A DNA stretch of 64,000 nt from Litorivicinus sp. (GCA_018401755.1 JAGYKJ010000006.1:474184-538183), one strand, 5' to 3'; counted from the first letter of the stretch, positions 33,925 to 44,823 are shown. Translations and numbers: made by a program. Notes: generated by a model from the letters alone, not told the origin.

Positions 33925-34755
33925 ATGCTTGATCAAATGAGAGCATCATTAACCAACCTCAGCAAGTCCGAACGTAGCGTCGGTGAGGCAATCTTATCGG
34001 ATCCAGAGCGGGCGGTGCACATGAGTATTGCGCGCTTGGCGGTGGCATCAGGGGTGTCTGAGCCCACCGTGAATCGGTTTTGCCGATCGCTCGGTTGTAA
34101 AGGCTTTCCGGACTTTAAGCTGAAGTTGGCGCAGTCCTTAGCGAATCCAGCCTCCTTTCAAGTGCGGGGATTAAATGACAATGACACCGCACCCTTGTTG
34201 GCGGATAAGTTGTTTGAGACTGCACTGTCGCGCTTGACCCGCGCCCGTGCCCGCTTACCTGAGCAAGATCTGGCTGGGGTGATTGGTGAGATTTTGGACT
34301 GCCGGCGATTACTGATTTACGGTCTGGGCCCGACCACCGGTCTTGCTCGTGGTTCACAAGAACTGTTTATCGGCACACCAGTCACTGTGATCGTCCACAC
34401 CGATGCGGTGATTCAGGAACTCACTGCCAGCTCTGCCATGGAAAGTGATCTGTTTTTGTTTCTCTGCACCAATGGAGAAACCGCTCCCATGGTGGCGTCA
34501 GCCACGGTGGCAGACGAGCGAGGCGCCCGCCTGATCGCCATTGCGCCGACAGGCAGCCCTCTGGCACGTGCCTGTCATCGCACCATCGATCTGGTACTGG
34601 ACACCCAAGCGGCCACCCAGGCACGGTTCACCAATCGCTTGGTCTGTCAGTTGGTGTTGGATGTGTTGGCCGAAGCGGTCCAGCAAGCCACCCGCGCAAA
34701 TAAGCGGTATCAACGCGCGACATCAAAAAACACCATGGATCAGGCCGCGCGCTAG
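33925..34755 (+). CDS. hexR: HexR-like RpiR-family regulator
   Basis: A 276-residue regulator. The N-terminal HTH_6 domain has NLSKSERSVGEAIL and SEPTVNRFCRSLGCKGFPDFK, very close to HexR, and a SIS sugar-phosphate domain covers roughly residues 120-255. HexR controls central carbon genes (Entner-Doudoroff, gluconeogenesis) in response to 2-keto-3-deoxy-6-phosphogluconate. The gene stands alone, upstream of radA, not next to zwf or edd here. The function is assigned from similarity of the DNA-binding half. Confidence 0.85.
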   Translation: MLDQMRASLTNLSKSERSVGEAILSDPERAVHMSIARLAVASGVSEPTVNRFCRSLGCKGFPDFKLKLAQSLANPASFQVRGLNDNDTAPLLADKLFETALSRLTRARARLPEQDLAGVIGEILDCRRLLIYGLGPTTGLARGSQELFIGTPVTVIVHTDAVIQELTASSAMESDLFLFLCTNGETAPMVASATVADERGARLIAIAPTGSPLARACHRTIDLVLDTQAATQARFTNRLVCQLVLDVLAEAVQQATRANKRYQRATSKNTMDQAAR

Positions 34756-34793
34756 TCATTTTGGTCTATGCTTTTGGTCACGAAGGAGTCTGA

Positions 34794-36155
34794 GTGGCCA
34801 AAACGCGAACCGAATATCAATGTCAGGACTGTGGTGCTGCCAGTCGTCAGTGGGCGGGGCAATGCGTCACCTGTGGTGCCTGGAATACCCTGGTCGAAGC
34901 AGTCATCGCCGATGTCAAACCGGCGGCTGGACGTGGCTATGCCGGGCAGTTACCCACGCGCGCCAAGCTGGGTGAGATCTCCGCGACTGCGCTGCATCGT
35001 CTGCCCTCGGGCATGGGTGAGCTGGATCGTGTCTTGGGCGGCGGCTTTGTCCCAGGCTCGGTGGTGCTCTTAGGTGGCGCACCTGGGGCCGGCAAAAGCA
35101 CCCTGTTGTTGCAAGTCGCGACCCATCTGAGCGGTCAGACGCCTTGTCTGTACGTGACTGGCGAAGAGTCGTTGGAACAAATCGCCCTGCGTGCGCAGCG
35201 CTTGGGGCTGTCTGGGGCGCAACTGGACTGTGTTTCCGAGACTCGGGTGGAAGCCATCGAGGCTTTGATTACGTCCCTGCGACCCGCCTTTGTGGTGGTG
35301 GATTCGATTCAGGTGATGCAGGTCGAGACCCTCTCGGGCGCCCCCGGTAGCGTGGGCCAAGTACGAGAGTCCGCTGCCTATCTCACCCGTGTGGCCAAAC
35401 GAACCGGTGCGGTGTTGTTATTGGTTGGGCACGTCACCAAGGATGGCACATTGGCGGGACCCAAGGTGCTGGAACACATCATTGATGCCTCGATGATGCT
35501 TGATGGCGACACCGGTGGCCGCTATCGGACCCTGCGCGGCATCAAGAACCGCTTTGGCTCGGTGGGGGAGTTGGGTGTGTTTGCGATGACTGAGACCGGC
35601 CTGAAGGAGGTGAAAAACCCCTCTGCCTTGTTTTTGCAGCGCCCTGAGCGTCCAGCCCCGGGGTCTGCCGTGATCTGCACCTGGGAGGGCACGCGCCCAC
35701 TGTTGGTGGAGGTGCAGGCCTTGGTGGATCATTCCTTGGGCGGTCATCCACGGCGGGTGACGGTGGGCTTAGATGGCCAGCGGTTGGCGATGTTATTGGC
35801 GATTTTGCATCGCCATGGACAGCTGCAGTTGGGGGATCAGGATGTGTTTTTGAACGTCGTCGGTGGGGTGCGGGTGTCTGAGACGGGTGCGGATTTGGGG
35901 GTGATCTTGGCCTCGGTCTCGAGTTTTCGGGAGCGGGTGATCCCTCCTCATTGGGTGATGTTTGGTGAGGTTGGGCTGTCCGGTGAGGTCCGTCCCGTGG
36001 CGTCCGGCCAAGAGCGGATTCGGGAAGCGGCGAAGCACGGATTTACCCGCGCTCTGGTGCCTCGCGCCAACGCCCCAAAACAACCCATCGTAGGCATGGA
36101 GATCGTGCCTTTGGATCGGTTAAGTGATGCCTTGGAGGTGTTTTATGCAACGTGA
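34794..36155 (+). CDS. radA: DNA repair protein RadA
   Basis: A 453-residue RecA-like branch-migration helicase of standard length. A four-cysteine zinc finger (CQDC, CVTC) is followed by Walker A GGAPGAGKST, the RadA motif KNRFG and a C-terminal Lon-like domain (VGGVRVSETGADLGVILA). It processes recombination intermediates. The start is GTG at 34794 with AAGGAG five bases before. Its end overlaps the pdxH start. Confidence 0.96.
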   Translation: MAKTRTEYQCQDCGAASRQWAGQCVTCGAWNTLVEAVIADVKPAAGRGYAGQLPTRAKLGEISATALHRLPSGMGELDRVLGGGFVPGSVVLLGGAPGAGKSTLLLQVATHLSGQTPCLYVTGEESLEQIALRAQRLGLSGAQLDCVSETRVEAIEALITSLRPAFVVVDSIQVMQVETLSGAPGSVGQVRESAAYLTRVAKRTGAVLLLVGHVTKDGTLAGPKVLEHIIDASMMLDGDTGGRYRTLRGIKNRFGSVGELGVFAMTETGLKEVKNPSALFLQRPERPAPGSAVICTWEGTRPLLVEVQALVDHSLGGHPRRVTVGLDGQRLAMLLAILHRHGQLQLGDQDVFLNVVGGVRVSETGADLGVILASVSSFRERVIPPHWVMFGEVGLSGEVRPVASGQERIREAAKHGFTRALVPRANAPKQPIVGMEIVPLDRLSDALEVFYAT

Positions 36156-36782
36156 TTTAGCAGCCATGCGTCGGGATTATCGGCAGGGGACGCTGACCGA
36201 AGAGATGGCCGGTGTCGATCCTTTAACCCTCTTTGATCAGTGGATTGTGGCAGCACGTGATGCGGGTCAGATTGAAGCCAATGCGATGACCTTGGCGACT
36301 GTCGATGCGATGGGACATCCCCACGCGCGGATTGTGCTGTTAAAAGAACAGGTGGCTCGCGACTTTGTGTTTTTTACCAATTATCAAAGTGCCAAAGGCC
36401 AACAATTGGCTGCCTCACCCTGCGCAGCCTTGGTGTTTTGGTGGGACGTGTTGGAGCGTCAAGTGCGCATCGAAGGCCCAGTGCGACGGATTGATCCCAA
36501 GGACAGTGATGCCTATTTTGCCAGCCGACCGCTGAGCTCTCGGCTCGGCGCCTGGGCGTCTGAGCAATCCAAGCCGATTACCGACCATGCGGTGCTTGAG
36601 ACGCGTTATGCCGAACACGCCGCGCACTATGGCGAGGCGGTGCCGCGTCCCCGCATTGGGGCGGTTATGCGGTGGCGGCAGAGCAGATCGAGTTTTGGCA
36701 AGGCCGATCGTCCCGGCTTCACGACCGATTGCAGTATGCGTGGGACGGTCATACTTGGAATCGGCTCCGGCTCGCCCCATAA
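36145..36782 (+). CDS. pdxH: Pyridoxamine 5'-phosphate oxidase, frameshifted at ~36652
   Basis: An FMN enzyme that makes pyridoxal phosphate. The ATG at 36145 lies inside the radA end. Family segments are clear ([49 protein letters not shown]). The track ORF loses homology after VPRP. Adding one C to the CCCC run at 36649-36652 restores HWGGYAV, IEFWQGR and a stop at 36782, giving 212 residues, the normal size. A sequencing deletion in a homopolymer is the likely cause. Confidence 0.9.
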
Positions 36783-36827
36783 CCGACTCCATACGATGTG
36801 TTATGGTGCGATGCACCATATGAGGGA

Positions 36828-37821
36828 ATGCGCGTGAGACGGAGAATAGGGTTGAGCCTTTGGGCGTGTGCGTCCTTGGCCTGGGCGAGCACTGTCTCGG
36901 TGACGACGGTGTCGCTCGAGTCCACCGCCATTGCAGTCACACAGCGTTATCCCGCCACCGTGGAGGCCATGCAGCGAACTGCGCTGTCCGCCGGGATTGC
37001 TGGTGCGCTGACCGAAGTCCGGGTTCAAGTCGGGGATGCTGTGAAAGGCAGGCCAAGTGATCGCGGAATTGGACTGTCGTGATGCCCGACTGGCACGTGA
37101 TCGCGCCAGCGCCGCGGTTGAAGCTGCCGAGATCAATCTGGCATTTGCCCAGCGTCAGGCGGACCGGATCCGCCAGCTGGCGGCCACCAATATTGCCAGC
37201 GAAGAATTAAAAGACACCCGAGTCACCGATGTGGCGCGCCTTGATGTGGCGCTTGAGACGGCGCGTACGGCGCTTGCCGAGACGGGATTAGCGGTCGAGC
37301 GGTGTCGCGTGATCGCTCCCTTTGCCGCCTATGTGACCGCCAAGCGTGCGGATCAGGGGACGCGCGTGCAGATTGGAACCCCCATTGTCGAGCTGACCTC
37401 ACAAGCAATCGAGGTACAGGCGCGCGTTCCACTCGGTGCCATCTGGCCTGATGCGGCCAATCTCACCTTCCAGTCGGCCATGGGCGTTGCACCCTTGGGG
37501 GCGGTCTTGGTGGCGTCGACCGTGGATTCTGGGACAGGCAGCCGGTTGCTGCGATTTGCCAGTCCAGAACGGCTGTTGCCCGGGACTCCCGGACAGTTGG
37601 TGGTGGCGGATGTGGCCCGCGCACTTCCGGGGGACTATTTGGTTGAACGGGACGGGGTTTTGGGGATTTTTGTGGCCGAGGATCAGCGTGCACGCTTTAT
37701 TCCACGGCCCGAGGCGCAGCTTGGTCAACCCGTGGCGGTGAATGACCTGCCGATGACCACCCGTTTGATTGATGCTGGGCGCTTCCGTGTGCGTGACGGC
37801 GACAGTCTCGAGATCAATTGA
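36828..37821 (+). CDS. RND efflux periplasmic adaptor (HlyD/AcrA family), frameshifted at ~37047
   Basis: A membrane-fusion protein linking an inner-membrane RND pump to an outer-membrane channel. The first frame has a signal-peptide-like start and the first half of the lipoyl/barrel-sandwich domain (ALTEVRVQVGDAVK). The second, starting GQVIAELD, carries the coiled-coil hairpin (AAEINLAFAQRQADRI), the second lipoyl half and the beta-barrel. One extra G near 37047 separates them; without it the product is 330 residues. It overlaps the pump gene by one base (TGATG). Confidence 0.85.
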
Positions 37822-40800
37822 TGCGTGGACTTGCCCGGTTATTGATCACCAATCCGGTGCTCACCAATCTGACCTTTGTGTTGGTGTTGGCGATGGGGAC
37901 GCTGAGCTATCTGAGTCTGCCGCGTCAGCAGGATCCGACCATCAATTTTAACTGGATTGTCATTGTTACCTCATGGCCCGGTGCGTCCGCCTCGGACATC
38001 GAGACTCAACTCACCGATCCCATGGAAGAAGCGATCCAGCGCGTCGATGATTTAGATTTTGTCTCCAGTTATTCACGCGAAGGACTCTCTTCGATTTTGG
38101 TGCGATTTGAGGATATCTCGGAAGACGTCTTTGAGCGGCGTCTTGCAGATCTACGTCGGGAAGTGGGTACGGCCGAGGATGTGTTTCCGGGTGAGGCCTC
38201 GGATCCCCTGTTTATCGAGATCACCTCATCGAATGCCTTCCCAGCCACCACCTTGGCGCTGGTCGGTGCAGGCGATGATGAGAGTCTTCGAAAGCAAGCC
38301 GAGTTGATTGAAAACGAACTGGAACGGCGCCCGCGGATCGATCGGGTTGATTTATTGGCCTTTGCCGAGCCCGAACTGAAAGTGCAATTTGATCCACAGG
38401 TGCTGGCCAGCCGTGGATTGTCGCCACTCGATCTGGCGAATACTGTGCAATTGTTCTTCCGTGATTTAGCGGCGGGCGAGTTGGATGTGGGCGGGACCAG
38501 TTGGCTGGTTCGGCTGCGCGGAAAATCCAATGCCCCGGAAGATGTGCTGCAGTTTCCGATGGTTGGTCGTGATGGCTCGGTGCGGGTGGGTGATGTCGCG
38601 ACAGTGATTCGGACCCAGGCGGAGCGTTCCGAACTGGTTCGATTCAATGGGCAGCCTGCGGTGATGATGGCGGTGATGAAAGCCGAGGGCGCCAATACCT
38701 TGGAGCTGGTCGACGAGGTTCGCGACTATGTGGCGGCACGGAACGCCCTGGCAGATGTCACTGGGACTCGGTTAGAGCTGATTGATGATCAGACCATTCC
38801 CACCCGAAAAGCACTCTCGATCATGGAAAACAACGCGCTGATTGGATTGGCGCTGGTGCTGCTGGTTGCCTGGGTATTCTTAGGCCTACGAATCGCGATT
38901 CTCACCGCGATTGGCATCCCATTCATTTTGGCAGCCACCTTCTGGGTCTTGGGTGGTTTGAACCAAACCTTAAACGTCACGGTGTTGCTGGGGGTGGTGA
39001 TTGCCCTTGGGATGTTGGTGGATGATGCGGTGGTGGTGGTCGAAGCCATTTATTACCGCATGGAGCGCGGTGTCCGCGGACTCAACGCGGTCATGGATGC
39101 ATTGGCAGAAACTGCGGCTCCTGTGACCGCCGCGGTCTTGACCACCGTCGCCGCCTTTATGCCTTTAATGCTACTGCCTGGGATTTTAGGCAAGTTCATG
39201 ATGGTGATTCCGCTGGTGGTCTCGGTGGCCTTATTGATCAGCTTGATCGAGGCGTTTTGGATGTTGCCTGCACACGTCTTATCGGCATCCTCAGATGGAC
39301 CGTCGACTGGTTGGATGCAGCGTTTGCGGACCCGAATGACTCGTTGGATCCGGCGGGTGTATACCCGTGCCTTGGTCAAGGCGATCCGCTATCCGTGGGT
39401 GGCCATTGCCGTGGTCATCACTGTCTTAGCCGGTGCAGGTGGACTGTTGGCGACCGGTAAGATCCGAGCCGACTTTTTTGCCTCGGATCCGATCCGGGTG
39501 TTCTACGTCAATGTCGACTCTGAGCCCGGGACACGCCTTGAAAGCACGCTGGAGATGGTCTTAGCGGTCGAGTCTGTGGTGAAGGCAGGCCTTGAGGATA
39601 ATGAAGCGCGGGGGGTCATTGCCTACGCAGGGCAACAGTTTACCGAAACCGAACCCTTGCGCGGCTCCCATCGTGGCCAGATTTTAGTGGGTCTCAATCC
39701 CGAAGGTCGGGAGGTCAGTGACATTGTTGATGGTCTTCGAGACGCCGTGGATTCTGTTCCTGGTCCGTCTCGCGTCACCTTCTTACAGCTCGCCGGCGGG
39801 CCGCCGGCTGCCAAGCCGATTTCCATCAAGGTACGCGGGTCTGAGTATGGGGAACTGCGCGCGGCAGCCGATCAGGTGAAGATGATCTTGGCTGCCACAC
39901 CCGGCGTCAAAGACATCACTGACGATGCCCAAGAGGGCCGCATGGCCTTGGAGATGGCCTTCAACGCGGATCAAATGTCACGCTCGGGACTATCGCCCGA
40001 CGTGGTGGCGCGGAACCTCCGGATGTTGGTCGATGGCGAGATCGTCGCCTCGGTGCAGGATGCGGGAGAGACCGTCAATGTGCGTGTGGTTGCTAATCAA
40101 TCACAGATGGACTCGCCGGAGCGACTGCTACAGACCCAGTTGGCGACCCCCAGTGGTGGTCTGGTGAGTCTTGACGATCTCATGGATGTGACCCGCACCC
40201 CTACCTTGGGGACGATTCGGCATTACAACTTCCGTCGTGCCATTACCGTCGAAGCCGAGATCGATGCGGAGATCACCGATACAGTCACTGCCAACACCCA
40301 GGTGATGACGGCTTGGGCGCCCATGCAAAGCCAGTACCCAGATATTGATTTGGATTTCTCAGGTGAGCTTGATGACATTCAAGAGAGCTTGGACTCGATT
40401 GGGGTGTTGTTCCTGTTTGGGCTTGGGGTGATGTATCTGATTTTGGGAACCCAGTTTAAGAGCTACGGCCAACCCGTATTGATTCTGGTGACGGTGCCTC
40501 TGGCCTTTACCGGTGTGATCTTGGGACTGTTCGTGACGGGAAATCCTTTATCGCTGTATACCCTCTATGGGGTGGTTGCACTCTCTGGAATTGCAGTGAA
40601 CTCGGCGATTGTCTTAATCAGCGCGGCCAATGACCGGCTTCGGTTGGGGATGAGCTTAAAACACGCCACCCTCTATGCGGCGCGCCGTCGTGTGGTCCCC
40701 ATTGTCATTACCGTGTTGACCACCATCGCCGGGTTGTTCTCCTGGCCGCCGGCCTGGGCGGGCAGTCCTTAATTTGGGGACCGGTCGCCACGGCCATTGT

Positions 40801-40921
40801 GTGGGGGTTGGGCTTTAGCTCGATCCTGACCTTGTTCGTGGTGCCGGTGTTGTATTACCTCACCGGTCAACGACGGGCGCGACGGCTTGCACCGACCGAG
40901 TTGAGGACCCTTGAAAATTAA
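37821..40921 (+). CDS. RND-family efflux permease, frameshifted at ~40742
   Basis: An inner-membrane resistance-nodulation-division pump of ~1033 residues once corrected. N-terminal helix 1, large periplasmic loops, the TM4 acidic pair in GMLVDDAVVVVEA and the C-terminal helices with ALSGIAVNSAIVL are present. The track ORF ends SWPPAWAGSP; adding one C near 40742 gives the family ending SLAAGLGG and runs to a stop at 40921. It exports toxic compounds using proton force. No outer-membrane factor is encoded next to it. Confidence 0.92.
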
Positions 40922-40936
40922 ATCGACTGCTCATAA
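40910..40936 (+). promoter_or_regulatory. Candidate sigma-32 promoter of the hsp20 gene
   Basis: A full -35 element CTTGAAA is followed after 12 bases by GCTCATAA, a partial match to the heat-shock -10 consensus CCCCATNT. It overlaps the pump gene stop and is ~90 bases from the hsp20 start. Confidence 0.4.
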
Positions 40937-41023
40937 TTAGGGAATAAGGCGCCATCTTGGGCCTTCACGAAACCGACCTCGTCTTCGGAGAGGTCACCCA
41001 CAATTGCTCATTGGAGGATTGTT

Positions 41024-41461
41024 ATGAGTATTGATTTATCACCCCTGTATCGCACTGCCATTGGCTTTGATCGTTTGGCAACCATGTTGGAAAACGCCAA
41101 CCGAGTCGAAAGTGCGGGCTACCCCCCTTACAACATCGAAGTCATTGGTGAGGACCAGTACCGCATTACCATGGCGGTGGCCGGATTTGCGGATGACGAA
41201 CTCAGCATTGAGTCGAAGCAAAACGAATTGACCGTGGTTGGAAAGAAAACAGAGCCTGAGGACGCAGGTGAGCGGAAGTTCTTACACCGCGGCATTGCCA
41301 ATCGTGGTTTTGAGCGGAAGTTCCAATTGGCCGATCACGTCTACGTGAAAGGCGCGCAGTTGGAGCATGGGCTGTTGCACATCGCGCTCTATCGTGAGCT
41401 CCCTGAGGCGCTCAAGCCACGGACCATTGCCATTGAGCGTGGTCAGGTGATCGACGCCTAA
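41024..41461 (+). CDS. Small heat-shock protein Hsp20 (IbpA-like)
   Basis: A 145-residue alpha-crystallin-type holdase. The N-terminus (LYRTAIGFDRLATML) and the alpha-crystallin domain (YNIEVIGEDQYRITMAVAGF, FLHRGIANRGFERKFQLADHV) match IbpA/B. It binds unfolding proteins during heat stress. GGAGGA precedes the ATG. A heat-shock promoter candidate lies upstream and a strong hairpin follows. Confidence 0.94.
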   Translation: MSIDLSPLYRTAIGFDRLATMLENANRVESAGYPPYNIEVIGEDQYRITMAVAGFADDELSIESKQNELTVVGKKTEPEDAGERKFLHRGIANRGFERKFQLADHVYVKGAQLEHGLLHIALYRELPEALKPRTIAIERGQVIDA

Positions 41462-41468
41462 GTGGCTC

Positions 41469-41494
41469 AGTCAGGCCCCGTCAGGGGCCTGACT
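41469..41494. terminator. Bidirectional hairpin terminator between hsp20 and isomerase
   Basis: AGTCAGGCCCC-GTCA-GGGGCCTGACT is a perfect 11-bp GC-rich stem between two convergent genes. It has no long T-run, but its symmetry suits termination from both sides. In the raw frame it falls inside the isomerase gene; after frameshift correction it lies almost wholly beyond the stop. Confidence 0.65.
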
Positions 41495-42087
41495 ATTTGG
41501 ACAGCTGTTGGAGATGCGTCTTCAAATCGGTCCAGCCGATCTTGACCCCAAAAGCATGCGTCGCCCACCACATAAAAGGGCGAGCCAAAGACGCCACGCT
41601 GCATTGCTTCGTCGGTCTCTGCTGCAAAGGTTGCGCGAGCCTCGTCGCGGGTGTTTAACAGTGATCGCGGCAGCTGCACGCTGTCTAACAGCTGACCTAA
41701 GACCGCGACGTCCGCCAGATTGAGATCACGTGCCCAGACGGCCTCGAGACAGGCGCGCGCCAACTGATCCACCGGATATCCTTGATCCCGCGCTTGAACG
41801 AGAGTGAGGCAGGCGGCGGTGCCGTCGACTGGAAAGTGGGCAGGGTGCAACTGAAACGGCAATCCAGTTTTGACCTGAATCCGTTTGAGTTCTTGCAGCC
41901 GATAGGCTTGGCGTTGTGGGCTGCGTTGACCCACAGGAACGCCGCCGGTGGCACCAAAGACCGCGCCGATATCAAAGGGAATATACCGAATCCGTGCACC
42001 CACCTCCGTAGCCAATTGCTCTAGCCGGTCACCGGCCAGATAGGTAAAGGGCGAGACAGGTGAGAAGAAATAATCGATTTGTGTCAT
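41493..42087 (-). CDS. DsbA-fold 2-hydroxychromene-2-carboxylate isomerase family, frameshifted at ~41530
   Basis: A kappa-class GST / HCCA isomerase-family protein of 197 residues after correction. The N-terminal FSPVSPFTYLAGDRL carries the catalytic serine of the fold, and the C-terminal GVFGSPFYVVGDACFWGQDRL is characteristic. The raw ORF runs into RPLTGPD through the terminator hairpin. Removing one base near 41530 gives the natural end DDLKTHLQQLSK and a stop at 41493. The ATG at 42087 is used. Substrate is unknown; members act in naphthalene degradation or glutathione-dependent chemistry. Confidence 0.82.
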
Positions 42088-42184
42088 GGTCCTGTTCCAG
42101 ATCAAGTTGGGGAGTGGGTTGTCATCATTTTGACCTTTCGTTCTTGTGCAATGCAAAATCCAGGCGATACATGAGGGACCGATC

Positions 42185-43579
42185 GTGACACCAGAGACAC
42201 AACTCACCAACACCACCTACGATGAATTAGCCATTGGCATGTCGGCGTCGCTGTCTAAGCGCCTGACGATGCAGGATATCCAATTGTTTGCGGTAATGTC
42301 TGGGGATTACAACCCGGCGCATTTAGACGGTGATTACGCCAAATCCAGCCGCTTTCATGAAATCATCGCCCACGGCATGTGGGGTGGCGCACTGATCTCG
42401 ACTGTGTTGGGGACCGTCTTGCCTGGGATTGGGACGATTTATGTCAGCCAAACTTTGGAGTTTTGCCGTCCCGTGCACATCGGGGACACCCTGGTGGTGA
42501 CGGTCACGGTGCTGGAAAAACATCCCAAGAATCGCGTCACCTTTGACTGCTCCGCACTGAATCAGGCCGGTGAGGTGGTCTTGATAGGCCAGGCCACGGT
42601 GTTGGCCCCGTCTGAGAAAATCAGCCGTGAGGTGGTGGCGCTGCCGAGTGTGTTGCTCACCGAGCGCACCCAGCTCTCAAAACTTTTGAGTCTGGCAAAG
42701 AGTCTGCCAGCCCTGCGGGTGGCTGTGGTGCATCCCTGTGATCAGGTCTCACTCGAAGGCGCACTGACGGCGCGGACCCACAATCTCATCGATCCGATTT
42801 TGGTGGGTCCGGAAGCGAAGATTCGGGCGGTGGCAGCGGCCCATGACTTGGATCTGACTGGCGTGTCGATTGATCCTGTCCCACATTCCCATGCGGCGGC
42901 TCTGCGGGCGGTGGAGCTGGTTCGAGAGGGCCAAGTGGATGCGGTGATGAAGGGGAGTCTGCACACCGATGAGTTGATGGAGGCCTTGATTGCCACTACC
43001 GCTGGATTACGGACCGGTCGTCGTGTCAGTCATGTGTTTGTCTTTGATGTCCCCACCTATCCGCGGCCTTTGTTGATTACCGATGCCGCGATCAACATCA
43101 ATCCCTCGCTGACGGCCAAGCGGGATATTGTGCAAAACGCCATTGAGCTGGCGCATGCGCTTGGCGTGGCCGAGCCGAAGGTCGCGATTCTATCGGCGGT
43201 GGAGACGGTCAATCCGGCGATTCCGTCGACCTTGGATGCGGCCGCGCTGTGCAAAATGGCGGATCGCGGACAGATTACCGGGGCACTGTTAGACGGCCCG
43301 CTGGCCTTTGATAATGCGGTGAGTGCCGTGGCCGCCCAGATTAAAGGGATCCGGTCTGCGGTGGCGGGGGCGGCTGACATTTTGGTGACCCCGGATATGG
43401 AGGCCGGCAACATGCTGGCCAAACAACTGGAATACCTTGCCAACGCCGAGGGGGCGGGGATTGTGCTTGGGCTCCGTATCCCGGTGATCTTGACCAGTCG
43501 TGCCGATGACACGATGTCGCGGATGGCATCCTGTGCCTTGGCATCCGTGATGCGCGCCCATCAATTAAAGCGAGTCTGA
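42185..43579 (+). CDS. MaoC hydratase-phosphate acetyltransferase fusion
   Basis: A two-domain protein of 464 residues from the GTG at 42185 (GAGGG upstream). Residues ~10-145 are a MaoC-like hot-dog (R)-enoyl-CoA hydratase domain with DYNPAHLD and HGMWGGAL. Residues ~160-460 are a phosphate acetyl/butyryltransferase domain (GPEAKIRAVA, DAVMKGSLHT, ITDAAININP, PDMEAGNMLAKQL). The acetate/acyl kinase gene follows by one base, so the pair should convert an acyl-CoA to acyl-phosphate and then to the acid with ATP gain. A hydratase fused in suggests acyl chains longer than acetyl. Confidence 0.92.
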   Translation: MTPETQLTNTTYDELAIGMSASLSKRLTMQDIQLFAVMSGDYNPAHLDGDYAKSSRFHEIIAHGMWGGALISTVLGTVLPGIGTIYVSQTLEFCRPVHIGDTLVVTVTVLEKHPKNRVTFDCSALNQAGEVVLIGQATVLAPSEKISREVVALPSVLLTERTQLSKLLSLAKSLPALRVAVVHPCDQVSLEGALTARTHNLIDPILVGPEAKIRAVAAAHDLDLTGVSIDPVPHSHAAALRAVELVREGQVDAVMKGSLHTDELMEALIATTAGLRTGRRVSHVFVFDVPTYPRPLLITDAAININPSLTAKRDIVQNAIELAHALGVAEPKVAILSAVETVNPAIPSTLDAAALCKMADRGQITGALLDGPLAFDNAVSAVAAQIKGIRSAVAGAADILVTPDMEAGNMLAKQLEYLANAEGAGIVLGLRIPVILTSRADDTMSRMASCALASVMRAHQLKRV

Positions 43580-43580
43580 G

Positions 43581-44748
43581 ATGGACCTGGTCGTCAATGT
43601 GGGCTCGTCGAGCGTCAAGTTCACCGGGTTTGAGGCCTCCGGTGTGCGCCGCTTTGAGGGTGAGGCCGCGCTGCACGGAGAGGCTCTTCAGCTGCAAGTG
43701 ACCGATGCCGAGGGTGGCATGCTTGCCGACGCAGTCTTACCTGTGGCGGCCGATCCAGGCCAGGGGGTGGCTGCGCTCGTGGAGGCGGTTGCCGATTGGT
43801 TGACCACCCAAGCATTATCACCCCGGTGTGTGTTGCATCGGGTGGTTCATGGGGGATCTCAGTTTGTCGCGCCCGTCATAATTGATGCGGAGGTGTGTGC
43901 AGCACTCGAGGCACTGACGGTGCTGGCGCCACTGCATCAACCGCTGAACCTTGCCGGCATCGCCCTGATGGGGCGGCAGTATCCGGGTATTCCTCAGATT
44001 GCCTGCTTTGATACCGCCTTCCATGCCCAGCAAAGTCCTTTTGAACAACACTTTGCCCTGCCCGAGTCGCTGTTTGCAGAGGGGATACGGCGCTATGGAT
44101 TTCATGGATTGTCCTATGCCTACCTGACACGCCAGTTGCCACGAATGGGCATGGAGGCTGATGCGCGCGTGGTGCTGTGTCATTTGGGCAGTGGTGCCAG
44201 TCTCTGTGCGGTGCGAGGCGGCGTGTCTGTGGCGTCCACCATGGGATTGACCGCCTTGGATGGTCTGCCAATGGGCACCCGCACCGGGCGACTGGATGCG
44301 GGCGTGGTGCTGCATTTATTGGTCGATGGGTTGGGAGACTGAGGCGATCACGCACCTGTTATACCGGGAGTCTGGATTGCTTGGTTTGTCTGGACTGTCT
44401 GCCGATGTCCGGACACTGGAAGCCAGTCCAGATCCAAAGGCGCAGTTTGCCTTGGATTATTTTGCCTATCGGATCAATGCGGAGATCGGAAGCCTCGTCG
44501 CCATCTTAGGGGGCTTGGATGGCCTGGTGTTCTCAGGCGGCATTGGCACGCACTCCGCCTCGGTCCGAGCGCGGGTCCTGCACCGACTGGCGTCGTGGTT
44601 ACCCCTGTCCTGGTCCGAGCAGGCCAATGCGTCCCAAGCTGATTGGCTGTCCACGCCGGACAGTCCGGTGACGGTGCTTCGCATGGCCACTGATGAGGCG
44701 GCAGAGATCTGGCGGACAGGGATTGGCTGCCTGGATGGGATGCGCTAG
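43581..44748 (+). CDS. ackA: Acetate/acyl kinase, frameshifted at ~44331
   Basis: A 388-residue ASKHA kinase after correction. Motifs are NVGSSSVKF, HRVVHGG, YGFHGLSY, LCHLGSGASL, GTRTGRLDAG and FSGGIGTHS. The first frame ends at VDGLGD; deleting one T in GGGTTGG continues as WETEAITHLLY. It forms acyl phosphate/ATP and is paired with the upstream phosphotransacylase domain protein. Such MaoC-PTA plus kinase pairs are usually labelled acetate kinase, but propionate or butyrate could be the real substrate. Confidence 0.9.
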
Positions 44749-44823
44749 TCCGTTTGCATCGCGGGTGGGATCCAAAACTGTCGCAATCTCTGGTATAACG
44801 ACGCGACGAGACAGGAGGTTCCA

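Noticed and set aside
36798-37082. 94-aa ORF read as a separate small protein
   Set aside because: It is the first frame of the RND adaptor, continued in the next frame after a one-base insertion.
38069-38695. 208-aa minus-strand ORF within the RND pump gene
   Set aside because: Serine/arginine-rich shadow frame; the sense frame is clearly the pump.
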